From NCBI RefSeq assembly GCF_004786015.1, contig NZ_CP032096.1, positions 1,984,001 to 2,048,000 on the forward strand: a DNA stretch of 64,000 bases, written 5' to 3'. This DNA is from Hydrogenovibrio crunogenus (GTDB lineage Bacteria > Pseudomonadota > Gammaproteobacteria > Thiomicrospirales > Thiomicrospiraceae). Numbering within the stretch: position 1 is the stretch's first letter; each line of letters starts with the position of its first letter. The notes beneath the pieces are model-generated. The model was not told the DNA's origin. It was given only the letters and a program-made list of their open reading frames with translations, and did no database searches. Shown here piece after piece: positions 9,788 to 18,987 of the stretch. The position numbers and the translations under genes are program-made.

Positions 9788-10495
9788 TTATGGATTAAGA
9801 ATTTGTGATAGCACTTGTGCCAGCTGACTCTGGAATACCAAAGAACAAATTGCTGCTAAAGCCATTAAATAAGGAGCTTGAATATCCAAGTTCTCAGGAT
9901 ATCTCAAATACCCACCAAACCGATGTCTAAACTCGATTAAGAGAGCTTGAAAATACACTTTAGGATATGTCATTAATAAGTTAATTCTCCTAACACTAAC
10001 AACTTCACCAACCTGTTTGTTAATTTCCTCAAAAACAAAATACCTTAAAACTAGCCACCGAGATTCATAATAATAATCCCATTCAGTTTCACATTGTGGG
10101 TGACTCATATGTGCCAAATCAGATTCAAAACTACCTGGCGAAACGTCAATTAATAGACCCGAAAGTTCATCACTGTGATAATCACGGTCTAAAATAGATG
10201 GCGTTTTAAAAAAATCATTTTTCCAAAGCTGAGTTAACTCCTGATGGTATTTAAAGGCATAGGAGTAGTAACGAATAGTTAAAAATAAAACAACGAGTGC
10301 CAATAGAAGACTTAAAGCTTCACCTTGCTGGAAAGAAATTTTTAGGATAAATGTATTAGCCTCTTCAATTACGGCACCGGTAAAAGTCACAACAATTAGA
10401 ACGAGGCTAACGGTAGTTAGCAATAGCCTTTTTGACTTTAGCCCTTCGTCAGCATCAATACGCTCTTTTAGAGTTAGTTTCTTATCAGTTGACAT
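9788..10495 (-). CDS. Unknown membrane protein in type I R-M operon
   Basis: 235 residues. I do not recognise the family. Two hydrophobic helices lie near residues 24-45 and 58-76, a long soluble middle rich in aromatic and acidic residues follows, and a third possible helix ends the protein. The ATG is preceded by a strong AGGAGG, and those bases belong to the decayed hsdS tail just upstream. Its position among R-M accessory genes suggests a defence or membrane-effector role, which is inference only. Confidence 0.7.
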   Translation of the reverse strand: MSTDKKLTLKERIDADEGLKSKRLLLTTVSLVLIVVTFTGAVIEEANTFILKISFQQGEALSLLLALVVLFLTIRYYSYAFKYHQELTQLWKNDFFKTPSILDRDYHSDELSGLLIDVSPGSFESDLAHMSHPQCETEWDYYYESRWLVLRYFVFEEINKQVGEVVSVRRINLLMTYPKVYFQALLIEFRHRFGGYLRYPENLDIQAPYLMALAAICSLVFQSQLAQVLSQILNP

Positions 10496-10496
10496 C

Positions 10497-10625
10497 CCCC
10501 CTCCTCACATCAATCTTGTTGTTGACCAGAGCGGTTTTGCTTTCTTTTAGTAGCAATATAATTTGTTGGGATTTTTCGATTTTCATATATATTTTTGGTA
10601 ATTTTCTCATCTAAATACGAAACCG
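10497..10625 (-). pseudogene. Decayed hsdS 3'-end remnant
   Basis: The reverse strand reads VSYLD in one frame, then after a frameshift KIEKSQQ, LLKESKTAL and KIDVR. It parallels the end of the intact hsdS (VDYLD, LIEKSQQ, LLKERKTAL, KIDVR). The DNA also aligns, with shared blocks gcggttttgc and tgttgggatttttcgatt (plus strand). One internal gap of about 12 bases removes the AAVTG codons. It sits between the pentapeptide-like gene and the next accessory gene. A 65-codon open frame here (10510-10707) is this remnant read partly out of frame, not a separate gene. Confidence 0.82.
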
Positions 10626-10649
10626 TTTTATTTCCTTTATCTATTACAA

Positions 10650-12329
10650 TTATCTTTGGGAAGTTCTTTTTATAGCTACAATTGCATGCCATAAAAATAT
10701 TGAGCATAGCAAACCAAAAAATAAACTTTCTATTTCCATACCTTTAACAAGAAACTGGTTAAAAGGTATTACTGATTTCGCCCAATCATTTATTATGTCT
10801 AATACAGCTATTGGTAATGAGTAATTCAAACGAGCAATATCTGAAATAGTAAATTTGTCATGAATGAACGTATAAACCGAAAATAAAATTGTTGTAAGAA
10901 AGAACAAGATTAATGGGCGTATATAACACTGTCCAAAATCAGATACTTTATGATTAAACCATAGAAGAAACCTTTTAAAATAATTTTTGCTCTCTTCTGC
11001 CAAGTCCTTTCTATACTCAACCATTTCACGCTTGAAAAATTTATTAGCTTCAATGTGATTACTAGCTAAATCATATGAATTTTTTATAGTTCTATATGTC
11101 TCTCTTGTCGAAGGTCCGTCAATAGTTATACCAAGAAAATTTGATTCACTATTGTAATTACACTTCCCTAAATCTACGCCTTTAAAAAACTTGGCATCCC
11201 TAAAACTGATTACCTGATTAAATGTGTTATGAATAAAAACGGCTTTTTTACTTTTTACCTGTAGGCTTTCAAAGCCCACAAAGTTTTCAAACACACACTT
11301 TCTGATATAAACTGAATCGCATATAGAACCATTCAAATCAGCAACTTTTTCAAAATTGCAATCATCAACAACTAAGCTTCCTATATCACAAGATTTAAGC
11401 TCGAATTTGTCTTCAAATAAGCTCTTTCTAAGTAAAATATTTTCAATATAACCGCGTGAACCTTTATAACCGCTAAGAATAAAACGCCCACCCACCTTGC
11501 AGTTTTCGATATTAATCATCTTTATTTTTTTAGATAAATTGATAGCAGAAAAAATAGGTTTTTCAAAATAACAATATTGAAAATACACTTCAGATTTGAA
11601 AGTACAATTCGAAAATTGACTTGCAGCCAGAATCAAATCATTAAGCTCATCCCCTTTAGCAATAACTTGCTTTTCAAAAATACATTTAGAGTACAAGGAT
11701 GAAGAAGGGTTCTTTAGAAGCATATAGTTCACTAAATGCCATTCATGTTTAAAAGTACATGATTCAAAAAATACTTGCTGATTCATTAAGGCCAAAGAAG
11801 CTGTAATTTCACAATCTCTAAACGAGACATTATTAAGTTTGTGCAAGACTTTAATGTATTCATTAGAACTAAAAGGGAATTTGATTTTGGTTAATTGGAC
11901 TTCAACACTTCTTATCTCATCAAAAAATGCATCAGGAGGAGTTACTCTATTAACGATTCTAAACCCAGTATCATAGCTATTCTCGTCTTCTACTACCCCG
12001 AAATAAGGATATAACTTAAATTGAAATTCATTAAAGTCACCATAAAACTCACCGTCAATCTCTAAACCTTCATCCAGATCATTATCTGAATATCCATACT
12101 TATCTATACGACGATAGCTAAGCTCACCACCTGTATCAGTTTCATCAACTTTTAGGACTTTCTTTAAATTGGAATCAAAATAAAGGTATCCGGCTATATG
12201 ATTTATAAGTTCTATGCAAAACTCGTTATATTCTTCAAATAATCCATTCTTATTACAGTGAAGGATGCAATCCGAACTTCCTTCAGAGCGCTTTCCAATA
12301 CATCGGCTAACACAACAATAACTATTCAT
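10650..12329 (-). CDS. Pentapeptide-like beta-helix protein with C-terminal membrane helices
   Basis: 559 residues. The N terminus is Cys-rich (CCVSRC, CILHC). A long middle (about 170-430) alternates short segments such as FRDCEITA, FESCTF, FSNCTF and IRKCVF, resembling a degenerate pentapeptide or right-handed beta-helix solenoid. A conserved-looking linker (RETYRTIKN, EANKFFKREM) precedes two hydrophobic helices near 470-490 and 535-555. Related proteins of this build are membrane-anchored; their function is unclear to me. The ATG overlaps the hsdS stop by 8 bases, and its AGGGGG ribosome-binding site lies inside the last hsdS codons, so the two are translationally coupled. Composition is more AT-rich than hsdM or hsdR, consistent with separate acquisition. 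Confidence 0.72.
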   Translation of the reverse strand: MNSYCCVSRCIGKRSEGSSDCILHCNKNGLFEEYNEFCIELINHIAGYLYFDSNLKKVLKVDETDTGGELSYRRIDKYGYSDNDLDEGLEIDGEFYGDFNEFQFKLYPYFGVVEDENSYDTGFRIVNRVTPPDAFFDEIRSVEVQLTKIKFPFSSNEYIKVLHKLNNVSFRDCEITASLALMNQQVFFESCTFKHEWHLVNYMLLKNPSSSLYSKCIFEKQVIAKGDELNDLILAASQFSNCTFKSEVYFQYCYFEKPIFSAINLSKKIKMINIENCKVGGRFILSGYKGSRGYIENILLRKSLFEDKFELKSCDIGSLVVDDCNFEKVADLNGSICDSVYIRKCVFENFVGFESLQVKSKKAVFIHNTFNQVISFRDAKFFKGVDLGKCNYNSESNFLGITIDGPSTRETYRTIKNSYDLASNHIEANKFFKREMVEYRKDLAEESKNYFKRFLLWFNHKVSDFGQCYIRPLILFFLTTILFSVYTFIHDKFTISDIARLNYSLPIAVLDIINDWAKSVIPFNQFLVKGMEIESLFFGLLCSIFLWHAIVAIKRTSQR

Positions 12330-13680
12330 CGTTCCCCCTAACATCAATTTTGCCGGTAACCGCTGCGGAGATTAGGGCGGTTTTGCGTTCTTTGAGCAGT
12401 TCTATGGCTTGTTGGGATTTTTCGATTAGGGTGTCGATTTTTTTGGTTTGATTATCGAGATAATCTACGATTTCTTGTTGCTCCATTTTGGGAGGAAAAA
12501 GGTATTTTGCTTCCCTGATGGTATCTTGTCCGATATTAGGGTCTTTTCTCGTACCTTCCGCCCCAACCATCCAATAAGGTCGGTAATGTTGAACAAAATA
12601 ATGCAAATACTCGGACACAACTTTATTCGCATCAGGTATTACTGCACAAACAGCTTGATTGATTGTAGAGTTAAACTTTAACAACGAATGTTTACCGATT
12701 GTTCCTGCACCACCATACATACCTAGTAACACACTGCCCTCAGGGATAATTGAACAAGCTGTTTCAGCAACTGCCTTTTCTGTAATCTTGATTGGAGTAT
12801 CAAACAACAGCGCATTATTAAGGTCTGTCGTTCTAATCCAAGGGTAGATACCATCCTCGTAATATAAATCTTGCTTTGAAGTATTAGGCGTACCACCGCT
12901 ATCGGTATTTGCAACCCATTTAATCTTCGGTTGCTCCCAATGCTCAGGGATTTGGCCTAGCCATTGGATGCCTGAGTCTTTGAGTGGGGCGTTGGGATTG
13001 AGGCCTTTGGTGACGGCGTGGCTGATGACGGCTTGGCGTTTTTCTTTTAGCAAAGCAATCATGGCTTGTTGCTTTTCAATCAACAAATCTATTTTGCCTG
13101 TTTCTTGGTCTAGGAAATTGGCTATAGCTTTTTGTTCATTAATAGCAGGCAACGAAAATATAAATTTTGGTATATCTGCCATACTTATATTTTGTTGGGT
13201 ATTTGATGTACTCAACTGTTGTATTTGATATTGAGTAAGCGGACTTTTTAACAAGTATTCCAGATAAGGTGCCAGCACCTTGTTTAGGTTTGGTTTGATA
13301 AGAGCCAAAGGTGACCAAATGCTAAATTCAAAATCTACCTTTACTCTAGCTACTTTACCTATTGAAGCCGCTTTTCCTAATAAAATATCATCCTTTTCAA
13401 TGTCAGCTTTTTTCTTGTACTCTTTGTGGTCCTCTTGACTTATGTATCGGCATTTATCAAAAACTAATTCACCATTCTGAATACCATCCACTGACAAAAA
13501 AGGTATCCCAGAATCAATAAAAACTGGCGTTGTATGAGGCCCATCCGTAATGGATGCTCTAATGATGTTTTTTAATCGATTCGTACTCCAATCAAGTGGA
13601 ATCTGACCCAACCACTCAATTCCAGAATCTTTATAACTTGGATAAGGTTTATATTTACCCATATTCATGACCTCTGGCAT
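12322..13680 (-). CDS. hsdS: Type I restriction enzyme specificity subunit
   Basis: 452 residues with the two-fold architecture of HsdS. Each half opens with a similar box (YKDSGIEWLGQIP and LKDSGIQWLGQIP), carries a variable target recognition domain, and ends in a coiled-coil spacer (LLIEKQQAMIALLKEKR and TLIEKSQQAIELLKERK). The two TRDs define a bipartite recognition site that cannot be read from sequence. The start shares a base with the hsdM stop (TAATG). The 3' end overlaps the next gene, and its tail is duplicated in decayed form at 10497-10625. No CAGGCCTGG copy is present, unlike hsdM and hsdR. Confidence 0.95.
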   Translation of the reverse strand: MPEVMNMGKYKPYPSYKDSGIEWLGQIPLDWSTNRLKNIIRASITDGPHTTPVFIDSGIPFLSVDGIQNGELVFDKCRYISQEDHKEYKKKADIEKDDILLGKAASIGKVARVKVDFEFSIWSPLALIKPNLNKVLAPYLEYLLKSPLTQYQIQQLSTSNTQQNISMADIPKFIFSLPAINEQKAIANFLDQETGKIDLLIEKQQAMIALLKEKRQAVISHAVTKGLNPNAPLKDSGIQWLGQIPEHWEQPKIKWVANTDSGGTPNTSKQDLYYEDGIYPWIRTTDLNNALLFDTPIKITEKAVAETACSIIPEGSVLLGMYGGAGTIGKHSLLKFNSTINQAVCAVIPDANKVVSEYLHYFVQHYRPYWMVGAEGTRKDPNIGQDTIREAKYLFPPKMEQQEIVDYLDNQTKKIDTLIEKSQQAIELLKERKTALISAAVTGKIDVRGNDE

Positions 13681-15665
13681 TAGGCATGCACCTCATTCAG
13701 AAGCTTAAGAATATCCGCTGTAACCGCATCCAAATCCGCATCAATTTCTTCCAAGGCTCTGGGTGGTGTGTATTCATAGAAGTGTCGGTTAAATGGTATT
13801 TCGTAACCGACAATGCCTGTTTTTCCGTCTTTGTCATCGGTTTTGTTTTGATCTATCCACGCATCCGGCACATGGGGTAACACTTCTCGTTCAAAATAGG
13901 TTTGTATGTCTTCTTTTAATGGGATGTTTTCGTAATCCCGTAAGTCTGGATTGGGTTCTGGGTTACCTTTTTTGTCGGTGCAAATCACTGCATTATCGTT
14001 GTGCTCGGAGATGTGTTTTTGTATTAACTTAAATTGCGCGGCGGTGAGTTTGACTTTAAAGTGGGTTTTAAAGATTTCCCGGTCAAGCAGTTCGTCTTCT
14101 GGAATGGATTTTAAAGCGTCTAACACTTCGGTTTTAAGCAGGCCTGGTAGTTTTTCAAAGGCTTTGTCGGCTTGCAGGGCTGCTAATCTGTTTTCATCAT
14201 GCGGGTAAAAGGCGAGCTGCAATGGGCGCTCAACGGTAATGCGTCTAAAACCAAAGTCGGTGGTATCAAACACCTTGGAGGTTATATTCGCTTCAAAGTC
14301 TCCGTAAAGCCGGTTAATTTCTTTGATGTGCGTTTCATTGAGCTGTTTGCGTTTTGATCCCAATGATTTACGCATGGGCTCACTCATGGCCGTGGCATTA
14401 ATCAGTTGTACCTTGCCTTTACGCTCTGAGGTTTTGTGGTTGGACAAAATCCAGATATAGGTGGCAATGCCGGTATTAAAAAACATATCGGTTGGCAAAG
14501 CGATAATGGCTTCCAGCAGGTCGTTTTCTAACACATAACGCCGTATTTCGGATTCGCCCGACCCTGCGCCGCCAGTAAACAAAGGGGAACCATTGAGGAT
14601 AATGCCAATGCGGCTACCCGGCTGTTTATTGGCTTTATCCGCTTTTTCGGCTGGTCGCATTTTAGAAATCAAATGCATTAAAAACAGTAAAGAGCCATCG
14701 CTTACTCTGGGCAGGCCTGGTCCAAATCGGCCTTCGTAGCCTTTTAAGGTATGTTCGTCTTTAACGGCTTTTTCGACCTTTTTCCATTCCACACCAAATG
14801 GCGGATTGGAGAGCATGTAATCGAACTTTTGGTCATCAAGCTGGTCGTCACTGAGGGTGTTGCCGTATTTAATGTTTTCAACCGGCTGACCTTTTATGAG
14901 CATGTCGGCTTTACAGATGGCGTACGATTCCGGGTTTAACTCTTGCCCAAAGGTGACGAGCTTGGCTTGTTCGTTCATCTCATGAATGTATTCCGAACCG
15001 GAGCTTAAAAACCCGCCGGTGCCCGCGGTGGGGTCATACAGGCTGCGTACAATACCAGGCCTGGTTAAAACGTCATCATCCAAACTAAACAGTAACGAGG
15101 TGGTTAAACGCACAATGTCTCTGGGGGTAAAGTGTTCCCCGGCAGTTTCGTTGGAGGCTTCGGCAAAACGACGAATCAGCTCTTCAAAGATTAAGCCCAT
15201 GTCGTGATTGGTGACCACCTCGGGCTTGAGGTTAATGGCCGTGAATTTTTCGACCACTTTGAACAACAGGTCGGATTCGTCCAGATAATCCAATTGTTCG
15301 ATAAACTTATAACGCTCGAAGATTTCACGCGTATTGGCGCTGAAATCATTGATATAAGCCTCCAAGTTGTCTTTTAAATTGTTTGGATCACCCAGCAAAG
15401 AAGCCAGATTATAAGGTGAGGTGTTGTAAAAGCTTTGGCCGGATTTTTTGGTTAGAAAGGCTTCTAATGGAATATCTAAATGCTTGCGCGCTTCATACTC
15501 ATCAATCACGTCTTGTTTGGTGGGCTCCAACACACATTCCAAACGGCGCAACAACGTAAAGGGTAAAATCACTTTTCCATAATCTGCTTGTTTATAATCT
15601 CCACGCAGCAGGTCGGCGACCGACCAGATAAACGAAGCAATTGAAGAAAAGTTTGTGTTAGACAT
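13680..15665 (-). CDS. hsdM: Type I DNA adenine methyltransferase M subunit
   Basis: 661 residues: an N-terminal HsdM helical domain, then an N6-adenine methylase with [10 protein letters not shown], the SAM motif DPTAGTGGF at 211-219 and the catalytic NPPF at 287-290. The C-terminal extension (from about 500) is longer than in the classical EcoKI/EcoR124 subunits. It is first gene of the R-M operon, with a good ribosome-binding site (AAGGA) before the ATG. It contains three copies of the CAGGCCTGG word (14139, 14712, 15056), the densest cluster in the window. Confidence 0.96.
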   Translation of the reverse strand: MSNTNFSSIASFIWSVADLLRGDYKQADYGKVILPFTLLRRLECVLEPTKQDVIDEYEARKHLDIPLEAFLTKKSGQSFYNTSPYNLASLLGDPNNLKDNLEAYINDFSANTREIFERYKFIEQLDYLDESDLLFKVVEKFTAINLKPEVVTNHDMGLIFEELIRRFAEASNETAGEHFTPRDIVRLTTSLLFSLDDDVLTRPGIVRSLYDPTAGTGGFLSSGSEYIHEMNEQAKLVTFGQELNPESYAICKADMLIKGQPVENIKYGNTLSDDQLDDQKFDYMLSNPPFGVEWKKVEKAVKDEHTLKGYEGRFGPGLPRVSDGSLLFLMHLISKMRPAEKADKANKQPGSRIGIILNGSPLFTGGAGSGESEIRRYVLENDLLEAIIALPTDMFFNTGIATYIWILSNHKTSERKGKVQLINATAMSEPMRKSLGSKRKQLNETHIKEINRLYGDFEANITSKVFDTTDFGFRRITVERPLQLAFYPHDENRLAALQADKAFEKLPGLLKTEVLDALKSIPEDELLDREIFKTHFKVKLTAAQFKLIQKHISEHNDNAVICTDKKGNPEPNPDLRDYENIPLKEDIQTYFEREVLPHVPDAWIDQNKTDDKDGKTGIVGYEIPFNRHFYEYTPPRALEEIDADLDAVTADILKLLNEVHA

Positions 15666-15775
15666 GCATGTTCCTTAAAAAGTGTTTTTACCAAAAGAAG
15701 TTATTAGTACTAAAAAAGTTTAAGACTGACAATTTTGCGTAATACTATAACGTGTTTACAGAAGATTGCATGATT

Positions 15776-16354
15776 TTATGGCCTTTCAGGCAATCCATCA
15801 AACCCCTCTCGTGTTAATGATTTATTCAAAGTTAAACGACTCACCTTAAAATGCTCTGCTACTTCTTTTTTAGTAATATTTGGGTCTTTTAACATGGCAG
15901 CTGCTTTTTGAACATCTGACCGGGTCATCGAAGGTTTTCGACCGCCTTTACGACCTCTTGCTCTTGCTGCTTTAAGACCTTCAAGAGTTCTTTCTCTAAT
16001 CAAACTATGCTCGAACTCAGATAAAGCACCAAATATATGAAAAATGAGCTTCCCACCAGGAGAGGTGGTATCAATAGATTCAGTTAATGACTTAAAACCA
16101 ACCCCTTTAGCTTCAAGCTCTGAAATAATCTCAACGAGATCTTTAAGGGAACGAGCAAGCCGATCCAACTTCCACACCACCAAAACATCCCCAGCTCTCA
16201 ACATCTTTAAACAGAAACTAAGTTCAGGGCGATCTTTGCTCTTACCTGTAATTTTTTCTTTGAAAGTTTGTTCACAACCTGCTTTCGACAAGGCATCTAC
16301 TTGAAGTTCAAGATTTTGATCCTGAGTACTTACTCGTGCATAACCTACAAACAT
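15776..16354 (-). CDS. Serine recombinase, resolvase/invertase family
   Basis: 192 residues, the normal size for small serine recombinases. The N-terminal catalytic domain has YARVST with the nucleophile at S9, R7, and the DRLARS motif at 64-69. After the long E helix, an HTH domain (KKEVAEHFKVSRLTLNKSL) binds the crossover site. Such enzymes resolve plasmid or transposon cointegrates or invert segments; they are not typical tRNA-site integrases. It lies upstream of and codirectional with hsdM. A perfect 18-base palindrome lies one base upstream of its ATG. Confidence 0.93.
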   Translation of the reverse strand: MFVGYARVSTQDQNLELQVDALSKAGCEQTFKEKITGKSKDRPELSFCLKMLRAGDVLVVWKLDRLARSLKDLVEIISELEAKGVGFKSLTESIDTTSPGGKLIFHIFGALSEFEHSLIRERTLEGLKAARARGRKGGRKPSMTRSDVQKAAAMLKDPNITKKEVAEHFKVSRLTLNKSLTREGFDGLPERP

Positions 16355-16355
16355 A

Positions 16356-16373
16356 ATAAAAGGTACCTTTTAT
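16356..16373. promoter_or_regulatory. 18-base palindrome at recombinase start
   Basis: ATAAAAGGTACCTTTTAT is a perfect palindrome ending one base before the recombinase start codon. Small serine recombinases often bind palindromic res or inversion sites next to their own gene and repress themselves there. A second, imperfect TAATAATA/TTATTAT repeat follows at about 16373-16391. Confidence 0.55.
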
Positions 16374-16498
16374 AATAATAGATTTATTATCGTAATTTCT
16401 TTACACAATAACAAGTACTTTTGTTAGTTTTTAGACTTGGCAGGTAGATGTAAATAAAACGGTCGTTTTATAACTGTATTACAATCACTAAAACTAAT

Positions 16499-16604
16499 AC
16501 AACTAATAAGTTGTTTAAAAAACATAATACAATTAATTAGTTGTAAATTATTATTTAAACAATATTTAAGTTGTTTTTATTGCATAAAACAACTTATTAG
16601 TTGT
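16499..16604. promoter_or_regulatory. Four phased operator palindromes upstream of hipBA
   Basis: Four 16-base palindromic units start at 16499, 16529, 16559 and 16589, exactly 30 bases apart. Their arms are ACAACT/AGTTGT, ACAATT/AGTTGT, ACAATA/AGTTGT and ACAACT/AGTTGT, with 4-base AT spacers. They end about 22 bases upstream of the first hipB start. Spacing close to three helical turns would place four HipB dimers on roughly the same DNA face, consistent with cooperative autorepression. Confidence 0.82.
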
Positions 16605-16626
16605 AATATAAGGACATTCAAATACA

Positions 16627-17019
16627 TTGGCTATAAACATGAAAAACTTAAATGAAATATCAAAAGCCTTAATCAAAAGACGCAATGACCTTTCCCTTGA
16701 TCAGACAGACATGAAGTCTCGTATAGGCATGTCCCAACAACAGTACTCAAAATTAGAGTCTTCTGGCGAAATGAGATTAAGCACCTTATTGAGAGTCTTA
16801 GAAGGATTAGAGCTTGAAATTAAGTTCATCCCAAAAGAACATCTAAAAATCGAAGCCTTCATTTCTGATCAAATTGAAAAAAAACCGGAAAATTTAGACA
16901 AACTGCTAGAAACCATGTTTGGTAAAAATTTAGAGGAAATCGATAAAACCTTAGAGCCTAAAACCGAATATGACCCAGAAAGCTTTGAATCTAAACTAAA
17001 GGCTCTTGCTGATGACTAA
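16627..17019 (+). CDS. hipB: HipB-like antitoxin, XRE-type HTH
   Basis: 130 residues from a TTG start 12 bases after AAGGA, or 126 from the ATG at 16639. The HTH domain (residues about 12-60, with SRIGMSQQQYSKLES) is followed by an acidic helical tail. As the antitoxin of a HipBA module it should bind HipA and repress the operon through the four upstream palindromes. It overlaps hipA by 8 bases. HipB and HipA together are a stability and dormancy module typical of plasmids and islands. Confidence 0.87.
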   Translation: MAINMKNLNEISKALIKRRNDLSLDQTDMKSRIGMSQQQYSKLESSGEMRLSTLLRVLEGLELEIKFIPKEHLKIEAFISDQIEKKPENLDKLLETMFGKNLEEIDKTLEPKTEYDPESFESKLKALADD

Positions 17020-18280
17020 AAGACATGAAGACGTAGCTGCATTACGCATAACTCTTCAGGGAGTTGAAATAGGAGTTCTGACACATTATACCGGCGGTAA
17101 GAATATCCTTACATTCTCACCAGACTATATTGCCATACCTGAATACTTAAAACCCACAATCTCTCTAAGACAAATAATTACTAAAAGTTTTGTTGAAAAA
17201 CCAATAGTCAGCAATCAAAAAATAATGCCTATTCTTTCAAATCTTCTTCCCGAAGGTGCATTAAGAGAATGGATGGCGAAATCACTAAAAACTCATCCCG
17301 ACAATGAGTTTGCTTTAATGGCCTACGCTGGTAAAAATCTAACTGGTGGAATTATTGCCATCCCTATCTCTAAAGGCGAAATTCCACCTTGGGCGTTAGA
17401 CTCTCGGCAAAGTACGGACCCAGTACAGATCAACGTCACAGCTCCTGAGAACAAATTCTCGCTGGCTGGCATTCAAATGAAATTTTCCTCCAAAAGAGAA
17501 GATGGTCGTTTTTTAATTACAGATGACACCAACGGAGATTCCTGGATTATAAAAACCCCTAGCACACAGCACAAAAACGTGCCTGAAAACGAGTTCACTG
17601 CTATGACTCTTGCAAAAATAGCGGGAATAGAAATTCCAGAAATAAAACTTATTAAATTAAGTGACCTAGACAACCTGCCTGATATAAAACTACCCGACGA
17701 AGAGTTTGCATATGCCATTAAACGATTTGATAGAAAAGCTAAGGCTGATGGTTTTCAAAGATTACATACAGAAGATTTTGCCCAAATCCTCAATTTATAC
17801 CCAACCCAAAAATACGATAAAGTAAATTATGAGCAGATGGGATTAATCATTAAAGATTTTAGTCAAAAAGGACTTTTTGATGTTCAGCAGTTCGCCAAAA
17901 GACTACTTATCAATATCTTGTTAGGAAATGGGGATGCGCATATTAAAAACTGGTCGATGATATACCATGACCAACAAACACCTCAGCTCTCACCTGCATA
18001 TGACATTCTCAGCACGATGGTTTATATCCATAATGAACGTGATTTAGCTTTAAACATGGCTAAAAATAAAGATTGGTACGCAATGTCCTTCGAACACTTT
18101 AAAAGCTGGGCAGAAAGAATTGACGTCAACTGGAGTGCAATCAAAGTTCATTTAGATGAAACCATGAATATAGCAAGAACAAGATGGCTAGAAGAATTAA
18201 ATCATCTTCCTATGATTGAGCAGCACAAATCTCAGCTTAAAGAGCATTGGGCAAAATTGCATCCTGATTTTAGAATCTAG
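17012..18280 (+). CDS. hipA: HipA-like Ser/Thr kinase toxin
   Basis: 422 residues from the ATG that overlaps the hipB stop. The N-terminal HipA domain is followed by the kinase core, with SLAGIQMKFS (nucleotide-binding loop), IKRFDR, and the catalytic GNGDAHIKNWS with SPAYDILS (DFG-like metal site). Known HipA kinases phosphorylate GltX and induce persistence; the target here is not shown. All recognisable catalytic motifs are intact. Confidence 0.92.
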   Translation: MTKRHEDVAALRITLQGVEIGVLTHYTGGKNILTFSPDYIAIPEYLKPTISLRQIITKSFVEKPIVSNQKIMPILSNLLPEGALREWMAKSLKTHPDNEFALMAYAGKNLTGGIIAIPISKGEIPPWALDSRQSTDPVQINVTAPENKFSLAGIQMKFSSKREDGRFLITDDTNGDSWIIKTPSTQHKNVPENEFTAMTLAKIAGIEIPEIKLIKLSDLDNLPDIKLPDEEFAYAIKRFDRKAKADGFQRLHTEDFAQILNLYPTQKYDKVNYEQMGLIIKDFSQKGLFDVQQFAKRLLINILLGNGDAHIKNWSMIYHDQQTPQLSPAYDILSTMVYIHNERDLALNMAKNKDWYAMSFEHFKSWAERIDVNWSAIKVHLDETMNIARTRWLEELNHLPMIEQHKSQLKEHWAKLHPDFRI

Positions 18281-18987
18281 GAGAAATGCTGTAAAACTCC
18301 AAGATTATGTACGATATGTATATATCGTGCGTACAAAAATGATATTTCGCCTTCAAAATGAGGTTTTAACACTTGTGAAGCATGGAATGGATAAGTGACA
18401 CTTTAGTTCTGCTACAAATTTACGTTTTTTAAGTGACACTCTAAAAGCCATCACCTTTAAGAGTACCCGTTTAAGCAAACAAGCTATTTTTTATTCAACA
18501 CACTTTTTAGGTTTCAAGTCATCCGGATCCAAACAAAGCGCTAATTATCCTGTATTCATTCCATACTGTACGACATCAACACAACCATACATTTTGTATC
18601 AGCAATATCGAGTCACTTTGTAAAAATCAATTGCTCAATTTTTTTGTATTTTTTTATAAAAATTTATTTAAACATTGCTCAGACACAATTAATAATATTG
18701 TGACGCAGACATGTGACCGTCACAATTACAAATTCAAAAAAATATTTTTTTTCTCCTAGTGACGTGCCTATGCAGAAAAAATGCTCCCACTAGTGACGCA
18801 CCTATGCAGATTTATATAAAAAATTTCTAAAATTAAGTACAAAAAATCAATTTTTAAAAAAGTACTTTAATCAATTCCACCCCCTGTTTCTAAGAACTGC
18901 ATTAGCAACCAAATATAGAAAATCCGCTAAAATTGTTTATTATGAAGTGTGTTAACATTATGTTTATAAAACGAAAAGGTGATAATA
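18281..18987. other. AT-rich gene-free stretch with iteron-like repeats
   Basis: No convincing gene is present. Two direct repeats of AAGTGACACT begin at 18393 and 18431. A 21-base direct repeat (core CTAGTGACG followed by CCTATGCAGA, with two differences between copies) begins at 18756 and 18790, 34 bases apart. A further GTGACGCAGACATGTGACC stretch lies near 18700. Long A/T tracts surround them. The pattern resembles plasmid replication-origin iterons, but no rep gene is adjacent. Confidence 0.5.

Noticed and set aside
10510-10707. 65-codon open frame between the two accessory genes
   Set aside because: Part of it is the decayed hsdS tail read in another frame, and it overlaps the 3' end of the pentapeptide-like gene. 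No ribosome-binding site supports it.
15776-16354. The serine recombinase as integrase of the tRNA-linked island
   Set aside because: It is of resolvase/invertase size and type. tRNA 3'-end insertion is usually by tyrosine integrases, and none is present.
16499-16604. Regular 30-base units that look like a small CRISPR array
   Set aside because: The conserved part is a short palindrome with AT spacers, there are only four units, no cas genes, and it lies directly before hipB. Operators explain it better.
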